Below are positions 35,075 through 46,305 of a stretch of DNA of 64,000 nt, piece by piece. A model generated the notes under the pieces. That model ran no database searches. It saw only the letters and a program-made list of their open reading frames with translations, and was not told the origin of the DNA. Position 1 is the first letter of the stretch. Each line of letters begins with the position of its first letter. This DNA is from Zelopaecilomyces penicillatus. Taxonomy: Eukaryota; Ascomycota; Sordariomycetes; Hypocreales; Pseudodiploosporaceae. The position numbers and the translations under genes were made by a program. The stretch spans positions 3,410,001 to 3,474,000 of the forward strand of contig VCCP01000003.1 of the NCBI GenBank assembly GCA_005765155.1, in the 5' to 3' direction.

Positions 35075-36607
35075 TTAGCGGAATGACTCCCGCCAAATCA
35101 CCGGCAAAAACACCACACAGGCCGTCCATAGAACCAAGACGGAATCTAGCAGCGCAAGCGGGAGCTTCCAGAGCCCCGATGGCCCACCAATGACGGTGCA
35201 GGCGTGCAGCCAGATGCCCACAAAGGCGACGTGGAAGAAGTGGTAGGCAAGGACACCAGGGCGCTGGATAATGCCTCCGAGAAGACCCGCAGGGCCATCA
35301 GTGATGCCACGACGGAAGTATTCAAAGCAACCCAGCTGAAGGACACGCAGCTGAGGGTCGTTGGCGGCGAAGAGGGCATAGAGAGCCTGTGCGAGGGTGT
35401 TGATGATGCTGGTGCAGTTTTTGCGGCGCCAGTAAAAGGTCCGCATGGCTTCGCCGACAGCAGCAGAGTCCTCCAGATTGTGTACGCGGTCTGGATGAAG
35501 GAGCTCGGAAAGCAAAACCACATCGTTGAAGGCGACTGTCATGCCACCGCCCGTGAGAGGATGGCGCATATTGAGGGCATCGCCCAGCACCACCAGCCCG
35601 CTGGGTGTTTGTTGTGTTGCCGGTAGCCAGCTGTTGGGCATACTCCGCGGGATCTTGCCGTCTTCGAGGGCGCGCTCGGCGGCGGGCCGGACGGATTCGG
35701 GCAGCGCTGGGATTGCGTGGTTTTTGAGGTAGCCGCGGACGCCTCCTGCAGCGGGAGAAGCCTCGGGAAGGCCCAGGGGCACATCGAAGAGGGCGCGTGT
35801 CTCGTGGGTGCCGATCTGGTATAAAAGTATGGGAAACCCTTTGCCTATGATGACATGGCCGTGGTACTGTGCTGGGAGTGTGGTGTCGATGAGCTCGAGA
35901 GCGTAGAATTTGCTCTTGAAAACGGGCTTTGTGTTGAGGACCTGTTTGCGGAACTTGGAGTCGTATCCGTCGGCGATGATTGTGAGTTTTCCGAAGAAAA
36001 AGTCGGATTTCTTCTCGTTGGTTTGCCCGTCCACCGTTGTCCGTGACTCAACGCCGAGGATCTGGTCGCTGTGTTCTCCCCGAACTGTTTTGAACACCTC
36101 GGTCTCCACCACTGTAATATTCTCGTGAGCCATACAAGCCCGTCTCAGCTGCATGATGAATCTTCCGTGATGGAAACTCCTCCCTACCGGCGGGGTGCCG
36201 CCTTCTCCCCTCTTCCCCCAGGTATGCACCACCTGTCCATCTTCGTCAAGGCCCGGATAGGGGATCAAGCATGGCTCGCCGTGATACATGACGTTATAGC
36301 CATGGCATGGGACTGCGTCAATGTCCTCGACACAATGGCCCAGCCCAAGCTTCTGTAGTGCCGCAAGGCCGCCAGGCTGTAGCAGCTCGCCAACAATGCG
36401 GTCTGGTTCACGCATCCAGCGCTCGAGCAACAGCACTGAGCGGCCCTGATTTGCAAGTGCGAAGGCGGCCGCGCAGCCAAAGATGCCAGCGCCGACAACC
36501 ACTACATCAGCCTCGTGATATGTTTCTCTTCGTACTCGTGCATCGGTTGTTGTGGACGTCATCGTTTCCGACATTGTGGAAAGTAGGAGGGGAGGGGCGT
36601 AGATCAC
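35075..36607 (-). CDS. erg1: Squalene epoxidase (Erg1)
   Basis: A single open frame of 510 aa, or 499 aa if translation starts at the ATG at 36574. No intron is needed. The flavoprotein opens with a Rossmann motif VVVVGAGIFGCAAAFALA followed by LLLERW, then PDRIVGELLQPGG, and has the second FAD motif GDALNMRHPLTGGGMTVA. The C-terminus (about 440-505) is hydrophobic and anchors the enzyme to ER membrane. It converts squalene to 2,3-oxidosqualene in ergosterol synthesis and is the target of allylamines. Length matches fungal Erg1 (about 490-500 aa), which favours the shorter start. It shares an 815-bp divergent promoter region with the AspRS gene. Confidence 0.93.
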   Translation of the reverse strand: MIYAPPLLLSTMSETMTSTTTDARVRRETYHEADVVVVGAGIFGCAAAFALANQGRSVLLLERWMREPDRIVGELLQPGGLAALQKLGLGHCVEDIDAVPCHGYNVMYHGEPCLIPYPGLDEDGQVVHTWGKRGEGGTPPVGRSFHHGRFIMQLRRACMAHENITVVETEVFKTVRGEHSDQILGVESRTTVDGQTNEKKSDFFFGKLTIIADGYDSKFRKQVLNTKPVFKSKFYALELIDTTLPAQYHGHVIIGKGFPILLYQIGTHETRALFDVPLGLPEASPAAGGVRGYLKNHAIPALPESVRPAAERALEDGKIPRSMPNSWLPATQQTPSGLVVLGDALNMRHPLTGGGMTVAFNDVVLLSELLHPDRVHNLEDSAAVGEAMRTFYWRRKNCTSIINTLAQALYALFAANDPQLRVLQLGCFEYFRRGITDGPAGLLGGIIQRPGVLAYHFFHVAFVGIWLHACTVIGGPSGLWKLPLALLDSVLVLWTACVVFLPVIWRESFR

Positions 36608-37422
36608 TCCAATTCGTATTTATCGGGCTTTATATGGACAATGGAAATTGAAAAAAGGGTGGTAACAAATCGGCGCTGCGATGTAAAGGAGAGCGGCCCG
36701 AGAAGGTCAGGGGATGTGAACAAGGCTCTCGCGAAGGGGGGATGACGCCTGCTGAAGAAAGCCGGCGGCTGTCAATTCAATCGGAAGATGAGCTGCCTGG
36801 TCTGCAAAACAAGAACCCCAGAACAGAAAAAAACTTGGCCCCTAAATAAAAGATGCCGTCTCGAAATGCTTGTGATGGGTGAGGCTCGACTATCACATGA
36901 TTGTGGCCTGACCTGCTGGGGCGACGTGCTCGTACTCGTATCCGATGAATTAAGCTAGAAAGAGCAAATCGAAAATTGCCCCGTTTGTCAGGGGTTCCAG
37001 AGCGATTATGATGATGGTGGCCGTAGTGGGGGAGCCTCTGAAGACGAGGGCCTACAGTGCTACCTGTACGTACTGCAGCACCTGTACACGGTACCTACCG
37101 TTGCTTCGCCCATACTCAAGTAGGTACCTTAACAGGTACCATGAAAAGTTTCGAGGTGGGGTTGTCCTTCAAGGTGGGGTGCGACCGTGGAGGGGAACGT
37201 CACACATCTTCTGTCGACTCACACAGCAACGGCAAAACAGTCATACAACTGTCTGCTTCTTTTACTGCTCGTCGTCTAGCGTTCCTTTTATCACCAAAGC
37301 CTTTCACTTTGAAGACTTGAAATATACGACTTTTGGCTAAATAGCGCCCATCTCGACAGCTCCGAGCTGGACATCACCACTTTCCTCAATATATAACATC
37401 AACACCACTTACCAACCCCACC
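36608..37422. promoter_or_regulatory. Divergent promoter region of erg1 and aspRS
   Basis: 815 bp between start codons pointing outward. Near 37089-37141 lie three GGTACC-containing units, including a perfect AGGTACCT at 37122-37129. ATCACATGAT at 36893-36902 is weakly SREBP/E-box-like. No site is firmly assigned. Confidence 0.4.
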
Positions 37423-39271
37423 ATGGCTGACAATCCCACGCCTGTCGCGGACCCCCCGGTTGACAAAGTCGAAAATGCGCCCGACGCAGACGCCGAGGGA
37501 GGCGATGCCGGACCCTCCAAAAAGGCGCTGAAGAAGGCCGAGGCAAAGGCAAAGAAGGAGGCCGAGAAGGCGCGTCGAGCCGCCGAGCACCAGGCCGCCC
37601 AGGCCCAGGCAAAGGCTGCCGCTGGCAACTCTGAGGATCTGGCCAAGGAGAACTACGGCAACGTGACGCCACAGACCAAGATTGATGCCGAACGAGTAAA
37701 CCTGAGAGATGTCAGTGACGAGCATCTGGGAAAGACTATCAAGCTGCGGGCATGGGTTCAGAACTCGAGAATGCAAGGTGCCAAGATGGCCTTTGTCGAG
37801 CTTCGTGAGGAGAGGAATTGGGCCATCCAGGGTGTTGTTGCTGCCAACCCAGAAGGCAAGCCCGTCAGCCGACAGATGGTTAAATGGATTGGGGGCATCA
37901 ACCTCGAGTCCTTTGTCTTCGTTGAAGGAAAAATCGAAAAGCCTCTCGACCCTGTTAAGAGCGTCCGAGTCTCTAACTACGAGTTGCACATCTCTAAGCT
38001 TTACGTTGTTGCTCCGGGCCCCGAAGTCCTGGGAATGGGTCTCGCCGTTGCCAACAGGCCAGTAGCCAACTTTGACGACGAGGAGGCTAGCGAAGATGTC
38101 TCCGTTGAGCAGGCCAGACTGGCAGTTGAGGCCACCACCCTCGAGGCCGTCCCCAGCGCCAGCATGGCCACCCATCTTAACAACCCCGTCATGCACAAGC
38201 GTGCTCCTGTCCAGCAAGCCATTGCCGATGTGCGTATGTGGACTCGCAAGCTCTTCGCCGAGTACCTCGATTCTCAGCGTTTCAACCAGTTTGAGCCTCC
38301 TTGCTTGATTGGAGCGGCGTCTGAGGGCGGCTCCAATGTTTTTGGCATGACCTACTTTGACAAGCAGGCATTCCTGGCGCAGTCACCCCAGTTTTATAAG
38401 CAGTATGAGATTGCTGGCGGTAGAAAGCGTGTCTACTGCATCGGACCTGTCTTCCGAGCAGAGAACTCCAACACCCCTAGACATATGACCGAGGTATGAA
38501 GATTTCCCCTGAAACAGTTGATTGGGCAAAGCAAAGCCTCAGATATACATACTTCTTCAAATGATATTAAATGACTAACGACTACAAATGCAGTTCACCG
38601 GACTTGATATGGAGATGGAGATTGAGGAGCACTACCATGAAGTCCGCGACATGTTAGAAGCAGTTCTTCTCCACATCTTCCGAGGTCTTCAGTCTCACTG
38701 CGCCGATCAAATCGCTCTGATCAAGACTGTCTACCCCTCTGAAGACTTCCTCCTCCCTGAACCTGGAAAGGAGGTTCGCTTGAGCTTTGCCGAAGGACAA
38801 GCCCTTCTCCGAGCCGAGGGCCCCGAGGAGTACCGCAATGTGTCTGATGATGAGGATATGTCCACCCCTCAGGAAAAGGCTCTCGGAGCACTTATCCGCC
38901 AAAAGTACAACACCGACTTTTACGTGCTTGACAAGTTCCCAGAAGAGGCCCGACCTTTCTACGCCATGGAGGACCCTGAGAATCCCAAGGTCACCAACGC
39001 CTATGACTTCTTCATGCGTGGCCAGGAGATCTTGTCTGGAGGACAGCGTATCCATACCCCAGAACTTTTGGAGGCCAGACTGCGCAAGAAGGGCATCGAC
39101 CCCACTAGCCAGGGTATCAAGGAGTACGTGGACGTTTTCCGGAGCGCTGGTGTGCCGCCTCATGGAGGTGGTGGTATTGGTCTTGACCGTGTTGTTGCGT
39201 GGTATTTGAACTTGCCTAGTGTTCACTTGGCTTGTTTCTACCCTCGTACGCCAAAGAGGTTGCTTCCATGA
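37423..39271 (+). CDS. dps1: Cytosolic aspartyl-tRNA synthetase
   Basis: Two exons (37423..38493, 38594..39271), 582 aa. The N-terminal extension (about 30-70) is Lys/Ala-rich and helical, as in eukaryotic AspRS where it helps bind tRNA. An OB-fold anticodon domain follows (IKLRAWVQNSR, ELHISKLYVV), then the class IIb catalytic core. The aspartate site includes GGSNVFGMTYFDKQAFLAQS, motif 2 is GPVFRAENSNTPRHMTEFTG, FFMRGQEILSGGQRIH lies downstream, and motif 3 is GGGIGLDRVV. The intron splits motif 2 after Glu357. The enzyme charges tRNA-Asp for cytosolic translation. The C-terminus PRTPKRLLP departs slightly from the yeast FPRDPKRL form. Confidence 0.93.
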
Positions 39272-39693
39272 TTGTAGAAAAAGGCTATGGAAAACTAAAA
39301 TCCGGGGTGTTAGGATGAGGCCATGAATAAGAAGAATTAAAGGTTTATTTATGATTCTGCTGAAAGTTCAATGAGTTGAACGAACAAAGCAGATGAATTG
39401 AACAGAATAAATTACCTGTGACCTTTTCCCCCTTGGTACTCCTTGGGCCTATCCTTCATTACTCCTTGATGTTATCAAAGGTTGTTTGTTTTACGACCCC
39501 AAACTAGGAAAAAATAAGTCAATATTTCGCAAATTATCTTCCATCAGATTAATGTATATGTAAATAAGAGCAGGATCTCAGATTCAACATGGAATCCATA
39601 TATAAGCCCCTTGTCGTCCACATTGATCATGCAAAAGTAAAGGTTGCTCTAACATCTCAGAGTATGTCACCAACCTTCAACCAATAACTACGC
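39272..39693. other. Convergent 3' flanks of aspRS and the GH2 gene
   Basis: 422 bp, AT-rich from about 39500, with no ORF of interest. Confidence 0.5.
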
Positions 39694-42057
39694 CTACGCC
39701 ATTTTCTTTGCACCTCCTCTCTTAGTTGCTGCCGTGTAAAGCGCCTGTATGTCATTTTTCCATTGCTGGGCATCAGGTCGCAAGACACGTCGATCGTACG
39801 TGTACAGTCCATTGACCTCTCCCTCAACGTCCGTAGTTTGGGTCCATACACCGCCGCTACAGGCATAAAATTCGACCTGCTCGCGGAACTCACGGAACAG
39901 CACTCGAGCTCGATAGTTATAGGTATCAAGGTCGGCATTAAGTTCGTAAGTTTGGTTGATTGTGTTCACTGCCTGTTGGACCTTCCAGAGACTAATTTGA
40001 TTGTTAGTTAGCCAACGAGACAAATTACCATTGTTACTTGAAGAATAAATGACATACTGTTTCTCTGAGATATTGTGACCAATACCTCCAAATTCTCCTT
40101 GAAATCCGATACGCTTAGGGTCATAGGGAGTTGACGCCAGCGAGTAGAAGGGTGTGCCGCATTGAGGGTTGGCATAGTGGTGGTTGTCCTGTAAATGGTA
40201 CATGATTAGCCTCCCGCACGCAGAGTTGAGAGTATATAATCACTTACGTGGTAGTCACCAAATCCGTGGTCATTCCAGCCAGTAACGGAGTCAATTAATC
40301 TTGTTGCATCGAGTTTTCGAACAACTTCGGTGAGCTTTTCTTCAGGATATGGAGGGCCTCGGAGCTGGCCCCAGCCTTCGTTATAAATAACCTATCAAAT
40401 GAATGTCAATGAGCTAAACGGAATAATACAAACTAGGTCGTGTGATTGTGGTAACTAACCCATGTCACGATTGAAGGGAAGCTTTTATGGCTTTCAATCA
40501 TAACCTCGAGCTGGCGTTGGAATTCCTGCTGCTGTGCGGGAGTTGGCAGACGTCTATCATCGGCAGGCAGACTCGGCATATCCTGAATAAGCATCAATCC
40601 CATCTGGTCGCATGCTTGGAAAAAAAGATCTGTTTCAACTTTGATCTGTGATCAATATGTCAGTCATGGTTGACTAAGTCTGTATGGTGCAGTCAAAATG
40701 GCCTTGCCCGTGAAAATAGCACTTACATGCTTGCGGACCATGTTGAATCCCAAACTCTTGAGCATCTTCAAGTCATAGACCATAGCATCTAGTGTCGGTG
40801 GAGTGTAGAGGCCATCTGGCCAATAACCTTGGTCGAGAGTTCCGAAAAGGAAAACAAATTCTCCGTTTACCAATGGTCTCTGAACGCCTTTGACCATGCC
40901 TTTGGAGATGGTGCGAAACCCTGTGTAACTCGAGATCTCATCCTCCCCCATGCTCACCGTCAGATTATACAAATTCGGAGAGGCTGGAGACCACAGCTTA
41001 GGCTTTGCGACCTTGAACTTGAATTCTTTATCGGAGGAGTCACTGTGAGAGGCTATGGCTTTCCCATCGTTGCCAATTACGGAGATTTTGACTGGAGTTG
41101 CTTTCTTGGATGAGCTATGGACGGTGACAGCGACTTTAAATTAAAGGTTAGAGAACGTCTGTGTGAGTGAATACTCAGATTGAGCTGACACATACCTTCT
41201 CCGTCCATACCCGCAGCAACATCCAGTCGTGTTATGTGGTTAGAGGGTACGGTTTCCAACCACACAGTTTGCCAAATTCCAGAGCAAGGCCTGTACCAAA
41301 TATGTCTTGGATTTCTCGTTTGTTTCCCAACAGGCACAATATCTGAATCAGTGGGATCGTTCACGAATACGGCTCTGGAGAGGTTTTACCAGTCAGCAAG
41401 ACGACTCATTTCTAGCCAGATTTGCGATGGAGTGGAAGCATCCAACCAATATAAACAAAACCAAACTTGGTGGTCGTACAAATGAATAATGGTCATGGTA
41501 GTTGATTCGATCACTCACAAGCTGTTTGACTCGCCAAACTTTACTTGCTTGGAGATATCCAAGCTAAACCGGTCGTAGCCGCCAACGTGAGACCCGACCT
41601 TGGCGCCGTTCACAAAGACAGTGGATTTGTAGTCAACAGCATCAAAGTTGATCACCACAGGCTGATCTTTCCAGTCTTCCGATACTTTGAACGACCGTGC
41701 GAACCACATATCGGTAACATTGAGCTGTTGTAATCCCGAAAGACCGCTCTCAATACACGAGGGGACTAGTACTTCGCGCTCGAGATCACCGGTTGGAGGA
41801 GTACCGCTACCGGCATCTGGAGCCGCAGCCTGCCATGTCCAAATTCCATTGAGGTTCTGCCAAACATCTCTGCGGAGCTGTGGACGGGGATATTGCGGCC
41901 AAGGACTAGTGCCGACCTTGCTTGTCCAATCTGTGTCCAAGGGAGGCGTTTGAATCTTATAAGGCACGGGTTTACCCCCATCCTGTGCATTCGCAATACC
42001 AAAGGCAAAGCTGACGAGTGTCAAAGCACTCCATGAAGATGGTGCGGGGAGTTTCAT
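39694..42057 (-). CDS. Secreted glycoside hydrolase family 2 enzyme
   Basis: Six exons in coding order: 42057..41519, 41374..41196, 41133..40727, 40645..40460, 40391..40248, 40188..39694, giving 649 aa. All introns are GT..AG and short (49-145 nt). A signal peptide (about 1-24, ending IANA) is followed by the GH2 sugar-binding domain (RRDVWQNLNGIWTWQ, MWFARSF, VFVNGAKVGSHVGGYDRFSL, RHIWYRPCSGIWQTVWLE), an immunoglobulin-like domain, and the TIM barrel. The acid/base Glu442 is in YNEGWG and the probable nucleophile Glu517 in QGEFGG. GH2 includes beta-galactosidases, mannosidases and glucuronidases; the substrate cannot be read from the sequence. At about 650 aa it is compact, consistent with a three-domain GH2 lacking C-terminal extensions. 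Confidence 0.9.
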
Positions 42058-44400
42058 GATCGAGGTGGGCTCAATTGGGCGTTTATGTATCGTTGGTGGT
42101 TGCTAATAGCCAAACCTGGCTCAGAGTTTCAAGGTATAGTTTACCTTGGCCTGGGGAAGTAATTGACGGGGGTTCATCCCAAATAATACCGTTTCTGGCT
42201 ATCCAACATCGAGGGGTAAGGCGAAGGGGCACATGGCAATATATACATGCTCAACACATGCCAGGATGGGAGTTCGACATCCGACTGGAATCCATGTCCC
42301 CTCCATCTTTCTTCCTCAACCCGGACACACAACAGCTCTCATGCAGACGCGACTTGAAGACTGGCGCAGGTATGACGTCCAATGCGCCAGATGGTATGAT
42401 TGCGGAATCGGTCGGAATCGTCCCCGACGTAACATCAGTCCGTAAGCTGTTGCATTGAAGGGGATCACGTTGGTGGCATCGTAGTTTCTAGTAAACGGGC
42501 CTGGGTGGTCGGGTGGGGGATGGAGCATCGATGGACATGAGACAAGGCTTGAGATAGGCAACAGATAGATGCGCAGGGCGAAGAAGCGAATCAAGTTGTC
42601 AAGGTTCAATGCCGTGTGCCGTCATGCTTTCAAGAGGATGCAGCATGTTTCTTGATGCTCATTGGCACCGGGTTGCCTGGTCACTGGCCACAGCCCTGCA
42701 TCATTGGGTTACAAGCGTTGGAAGCGACGCTCTGGCGAGTCTAAAATGCGGAGTCGTTGCTGATCAATGCGGAGAAGAGGGACACCGTCTTTTGATCCTT
42801 TTTTTTTTGACCGTGGTTGTATCGTAGCTTGAACATGTTGTTGCCCATTTGCATTTGTTATGATGATGATGTTGTTGTTATTTTACCCTTGTTAAATTGT
42901 TGGTGTTGTGATTTGATCCATTTCGTTGAAGTGCACTTGCCATGCGACAACAGAGAGGGAAGGAGAGAGCGGATGCTCCTTCACACGTCCGACTTCCAAC
43001 GTGCCATATATTGCATATATTGCATTTACGGCTCGCCTGATCCATTCTTCTAGCAGCATGGGCAAATAACATTCTCTCTGTTCTGCTGCGCTCAATATTC
43101 CGAGGTCTCGCTTCAAACACGAATAGCACTGTGTGTTGGATGCACAAACTGTGCCTCTTCCTGTTCGTTGTAAACGGCCTGTTTGTCAATCACCATCCAA
43201 CCACCTCAGGCTTAATACTGTCTTGTGTGTGCTAATTAATTCAGAACCCTTTGCACCGAGTGTGGTTTGTGTTGCATCGGCAAGGTAGATTGTGGTCCTA
43301 CGTCTGAGCTTGGACTGAGACAACAGCAAGAAATTCTGTTGTTAGCCAGTATTCGGGATACGTGCGCTGTGTTACATCGTGTGCACGATGATCATCTGAC
43401 GCAATAGAGTGTGTATTCGTGAGGGGAAGAAGGTCCGGGGCCTAACAAACCATCGCGCCAACAAATGTTGAATGAGGTATGGTTATTTGTTATTGTTATT
43501 AGTTGATGGGTATCAATTCGGCCTTTCTTTTCCAAGAAAAAATAGCCATCAGGGTTGGTTGGTTCATTTTCGCGATGTTACCTTGATGATGTTTTGATTG
43601 GGCCGCTTCTAGGTTGGACGAGTGTGCAACACAAGGATCTCAATCCGAGCATAGTTCCTATATATGCATTATGAATTTGACCCTGATATCGGCCGCGTTT
43701 TACTTTCGCCGAGGGTTTCGTAATGTTGTAACAGAAGACAAGCTTATTTTTATCAACACGTGTCGCAATTACACAACACCCCTTTTCAATATACGCCAAC
43801 ATAAGTTGATTGGGGATGAGGGGGAATCATACAGAAGGTGGGTTACAATAAAGTATTAAGGTTATTTATTCAGTGTATCACAGCCTAGTATTAGTATTTG
43901 CGTTGGTGACATAGCATCAGCCACAACTTTTGCAAATGCCGTGCATTCCTCGTTTTCTCAAATGTTCCTTTTCTTTCATTCATGGGCGCGATACCCTGCT
44001 TTTGACCCGGCCACTGCCAAGGCGGCATTAGTAAAGGTCTTCGGCTCTTCTTATAGCGAGTTATAACGGCCTGTAGACTGGCTGTCGCTGAGCGTTCATC
44101 CGATTTGTGTGTGTGTGTGTGTTTCCGGTTGTCAAACCATTCGGTTTCACAGCTGAAGCGGAGATGGATGAACACGTCAATCTCAGCCTCAACCTCGGTT
44201 CAATTTCAGCTACAAGATATCATCAGGGTCATGCAAGCGTCAGTGCTAGTCACATGTATGACACGCTCTTCACATAGTTGGAATTTATCAATATCTGGGC
44301 GATCTAGTCTAAGTCGGCTTCAGACTGAGTTCACTCCAGAAAAGGATAATGTGGAATTTATATCCTTGGCGTTCCTGGTTTCGGCGCAATTAGTAGAACA
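42058..44400. other. 5' flank of the GH2 gene and gene-poor DNA
   Basis: Mixed composition with no supported gene. A tandem TATTGCATATATTGCAT occurs near 43010. The stretch contains short frames only, none with motifs. Confidence 0.45.
44106..44122. repeat. (TG)n microsatellite
   Basis: An uninterrupted TG dinucleotide run of about eight units in non-coding DNA. Confidence 0.85.
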
Positions 44401-46250
44401 ATATCAACTACCTGTAGTAGCTACGATTTAGTTCTAACAATTCTACATTCCGGTATATAAATAAATACCTACTTTAGCAGGCCAGAGAGGGTTTCTGGTA
44501 AGAGTTTGGTGACAGTGACGTATCTGGTAAGCGATCATGAAATGTTTATAGCGTCCTATAGGAGCTATGATACTTATATAAGTGTTTCAAGGCCGCCTAA
44601 CAGCCAGGTCAACTCTTACCAGAAGCCCCCCTACAGCTGCTAGTAGTATGGTAGATGTTATGATGTCTATCTGTATGTCAGGATTCATAGTGTGATCTCA
44701 ACTCATGTACATTGAATGATTGGGTGTAGATACAAGAGCTTAATTCACAGCAGATTTATCCATTATTATAGTACTTGCAGGCATTAATGTATTTCCATCA
44801 TGAGATGTAAATTATAGGGAATCTATAGGGGTGTCACGTTCACTATTGTTAATTGTTATTAAGTTCTCTGTTTGTTTTTTTAATTAAAAAGACTATGGGT
44901 AATACATCAACTTTATATCTCTTTATCTCACATTCCATAATATTTGCACTCTATTATGGCTTACTTTCTACTGTACAATGACACTACCAACGCTGCGAAC
45001 GCGCAGAGAAGGAAATACTTATACAGTCTGTGGATGGGGGGTTTTTGGACAATTATCCCTCTCTATCTATCAAACAGAGAGGGACTACATATACCTTCCA
45101 TGGGTCTAGATTGTACAGCATATACAGCCCAGCACAATGTAATAAAAATGGTAATAATGATATTAGGTTATCTCAAGTCCGGTTCAATTTTAAAAGCAGT
45201 ATTCAGAAAGTCTACACAAAGGTACTACTGAGTATCTAAAAGTCGGCCGCTCGAAATATGGACCGCAAGTGCCTCAGTGATCACCAGTGTATAAACCCAA
45301 GTGGCTTCAAGAAGACATAAACGCTTTACTATAGATTTTCCAATACCAACCTAGCCGTCGGACCGCAGAGTTCTTCCGTTGAGAAATGTTTTCGGGCCAC
45401 TACGGTAGATGCTATAGACACCATCACAATATCACTTCTTGATGAGAACTGGGGTAACTTTGTACAACATTGTACACTATGGATCCATCCATTGGGCCAT
45501 AAAGAAATTGGAAGGTTGCCAGCATCACTTTTGGCACCAGATGGAGTTGTAGATGAGTTGGTTTAGTTTACGTACAGCAATGCATTTAGAGAAAACTGAG
45601 CAAGCAAAACTTCAAATGCTCAAATATACTCAAACACACGGCGTTCCGGGTAGTCAGTCCATCCCAAAGACTTCATAGTACAGCAGTAGCTTCTGCAACA
45701 GTCACTACAAAGATCGGTGCTATGCTGAATTCTATTAGCTCGAAGGGCATTCCCATATCAAGAGGACGTATGGTAAATACGAGAGATGTTGGACTCAACG
45801 GGCCGATTCAGAAGTTCAGGTTACACTTTGCTAAGATTTGCACTCGTATTTCATGTCTCCTTTTTAATATTTGTTACCAAATTTGATGTCTAGGATGGGT
45901 TTGATTACCTGAATTAGGAAGCTTCACAAAAGTCAGCATACTAGTTCTAGTAGCTAACAAACTTTTGCTACTCACATAACCATTCTCTCGATCGTAGTCG
46001 CCAATTTTTACCAATTCGGGGTTTAACACCCCTTAATGCTAGATGCATACGCCTTCGGTCGACTGTCGATCTCACTTTTCACCGGAGAAGCCCAATCCAG
46101 GCGTTTTCAATTTACATCACACAGAGAAGCAGGGAAGAAACTTGATTCCCGGATGCCCGGACCAGTCAGTGGCTTGAAGGAGGCACAGGCAAATGGGTAA
46201 GTAAATGGGTAAGTACGGACTAGTAATTAGGGAGTTCATGTATTAGATAT
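44401..46250. other. AT-rich patch, possible decayed insertion
   Basis: Clearly more AT-rich than its flanks, with many stops in all frames. It contains the inverted repeat at 44493/44611, a 12-bp palindrome ACTTATATAAGT (44572-44583), and a 9-bp perfect hairpin TCCCTCTCT/AGAGAGGGA (45056-45064/45076-45084). No transposase could be recognised. A RIP-mutated transposon relic is one explanation. Confidence 0.35.
44493..44624. repeat. Inverted repeat, possible MITE-like remnant
   Basis: The 14-mer TTCTGGTAAGAGTT (44493-44506) is matched by its reverse complement AACTCTTACCAGAA (44611-44624), with imperfect extension on both sides. A partial third copy TCTGGTAAG is at 44523-44531. The element would be about 140 bp with no coding capacity. 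Confidence 0.45.
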
Positions 46251-46263
46251 TGTGTCAATGGAA

Positions 46264-46273
46264 ACACACACAC

Positions 46274-46305
<32 letters not shown>
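46264..46305. repeat. (AC)n followed by a 31-nt poly-C tract
   Basis: About five AC units run directly into 31 consecutive C residues (46275-46305). Such a homopolymer is rare and prone to slippage and assembly error. A 12-nt G run lies 312 bp downstream (46618-46629). Confidence 0.9.

Noticed and set aside
45311..45567. Short + frame with SSSVEKCF, considered as a relic of a hAT transposase dimerisation region
   Set aside because: The resemblance is only a few residues and no other transposase segment could be found nearby.
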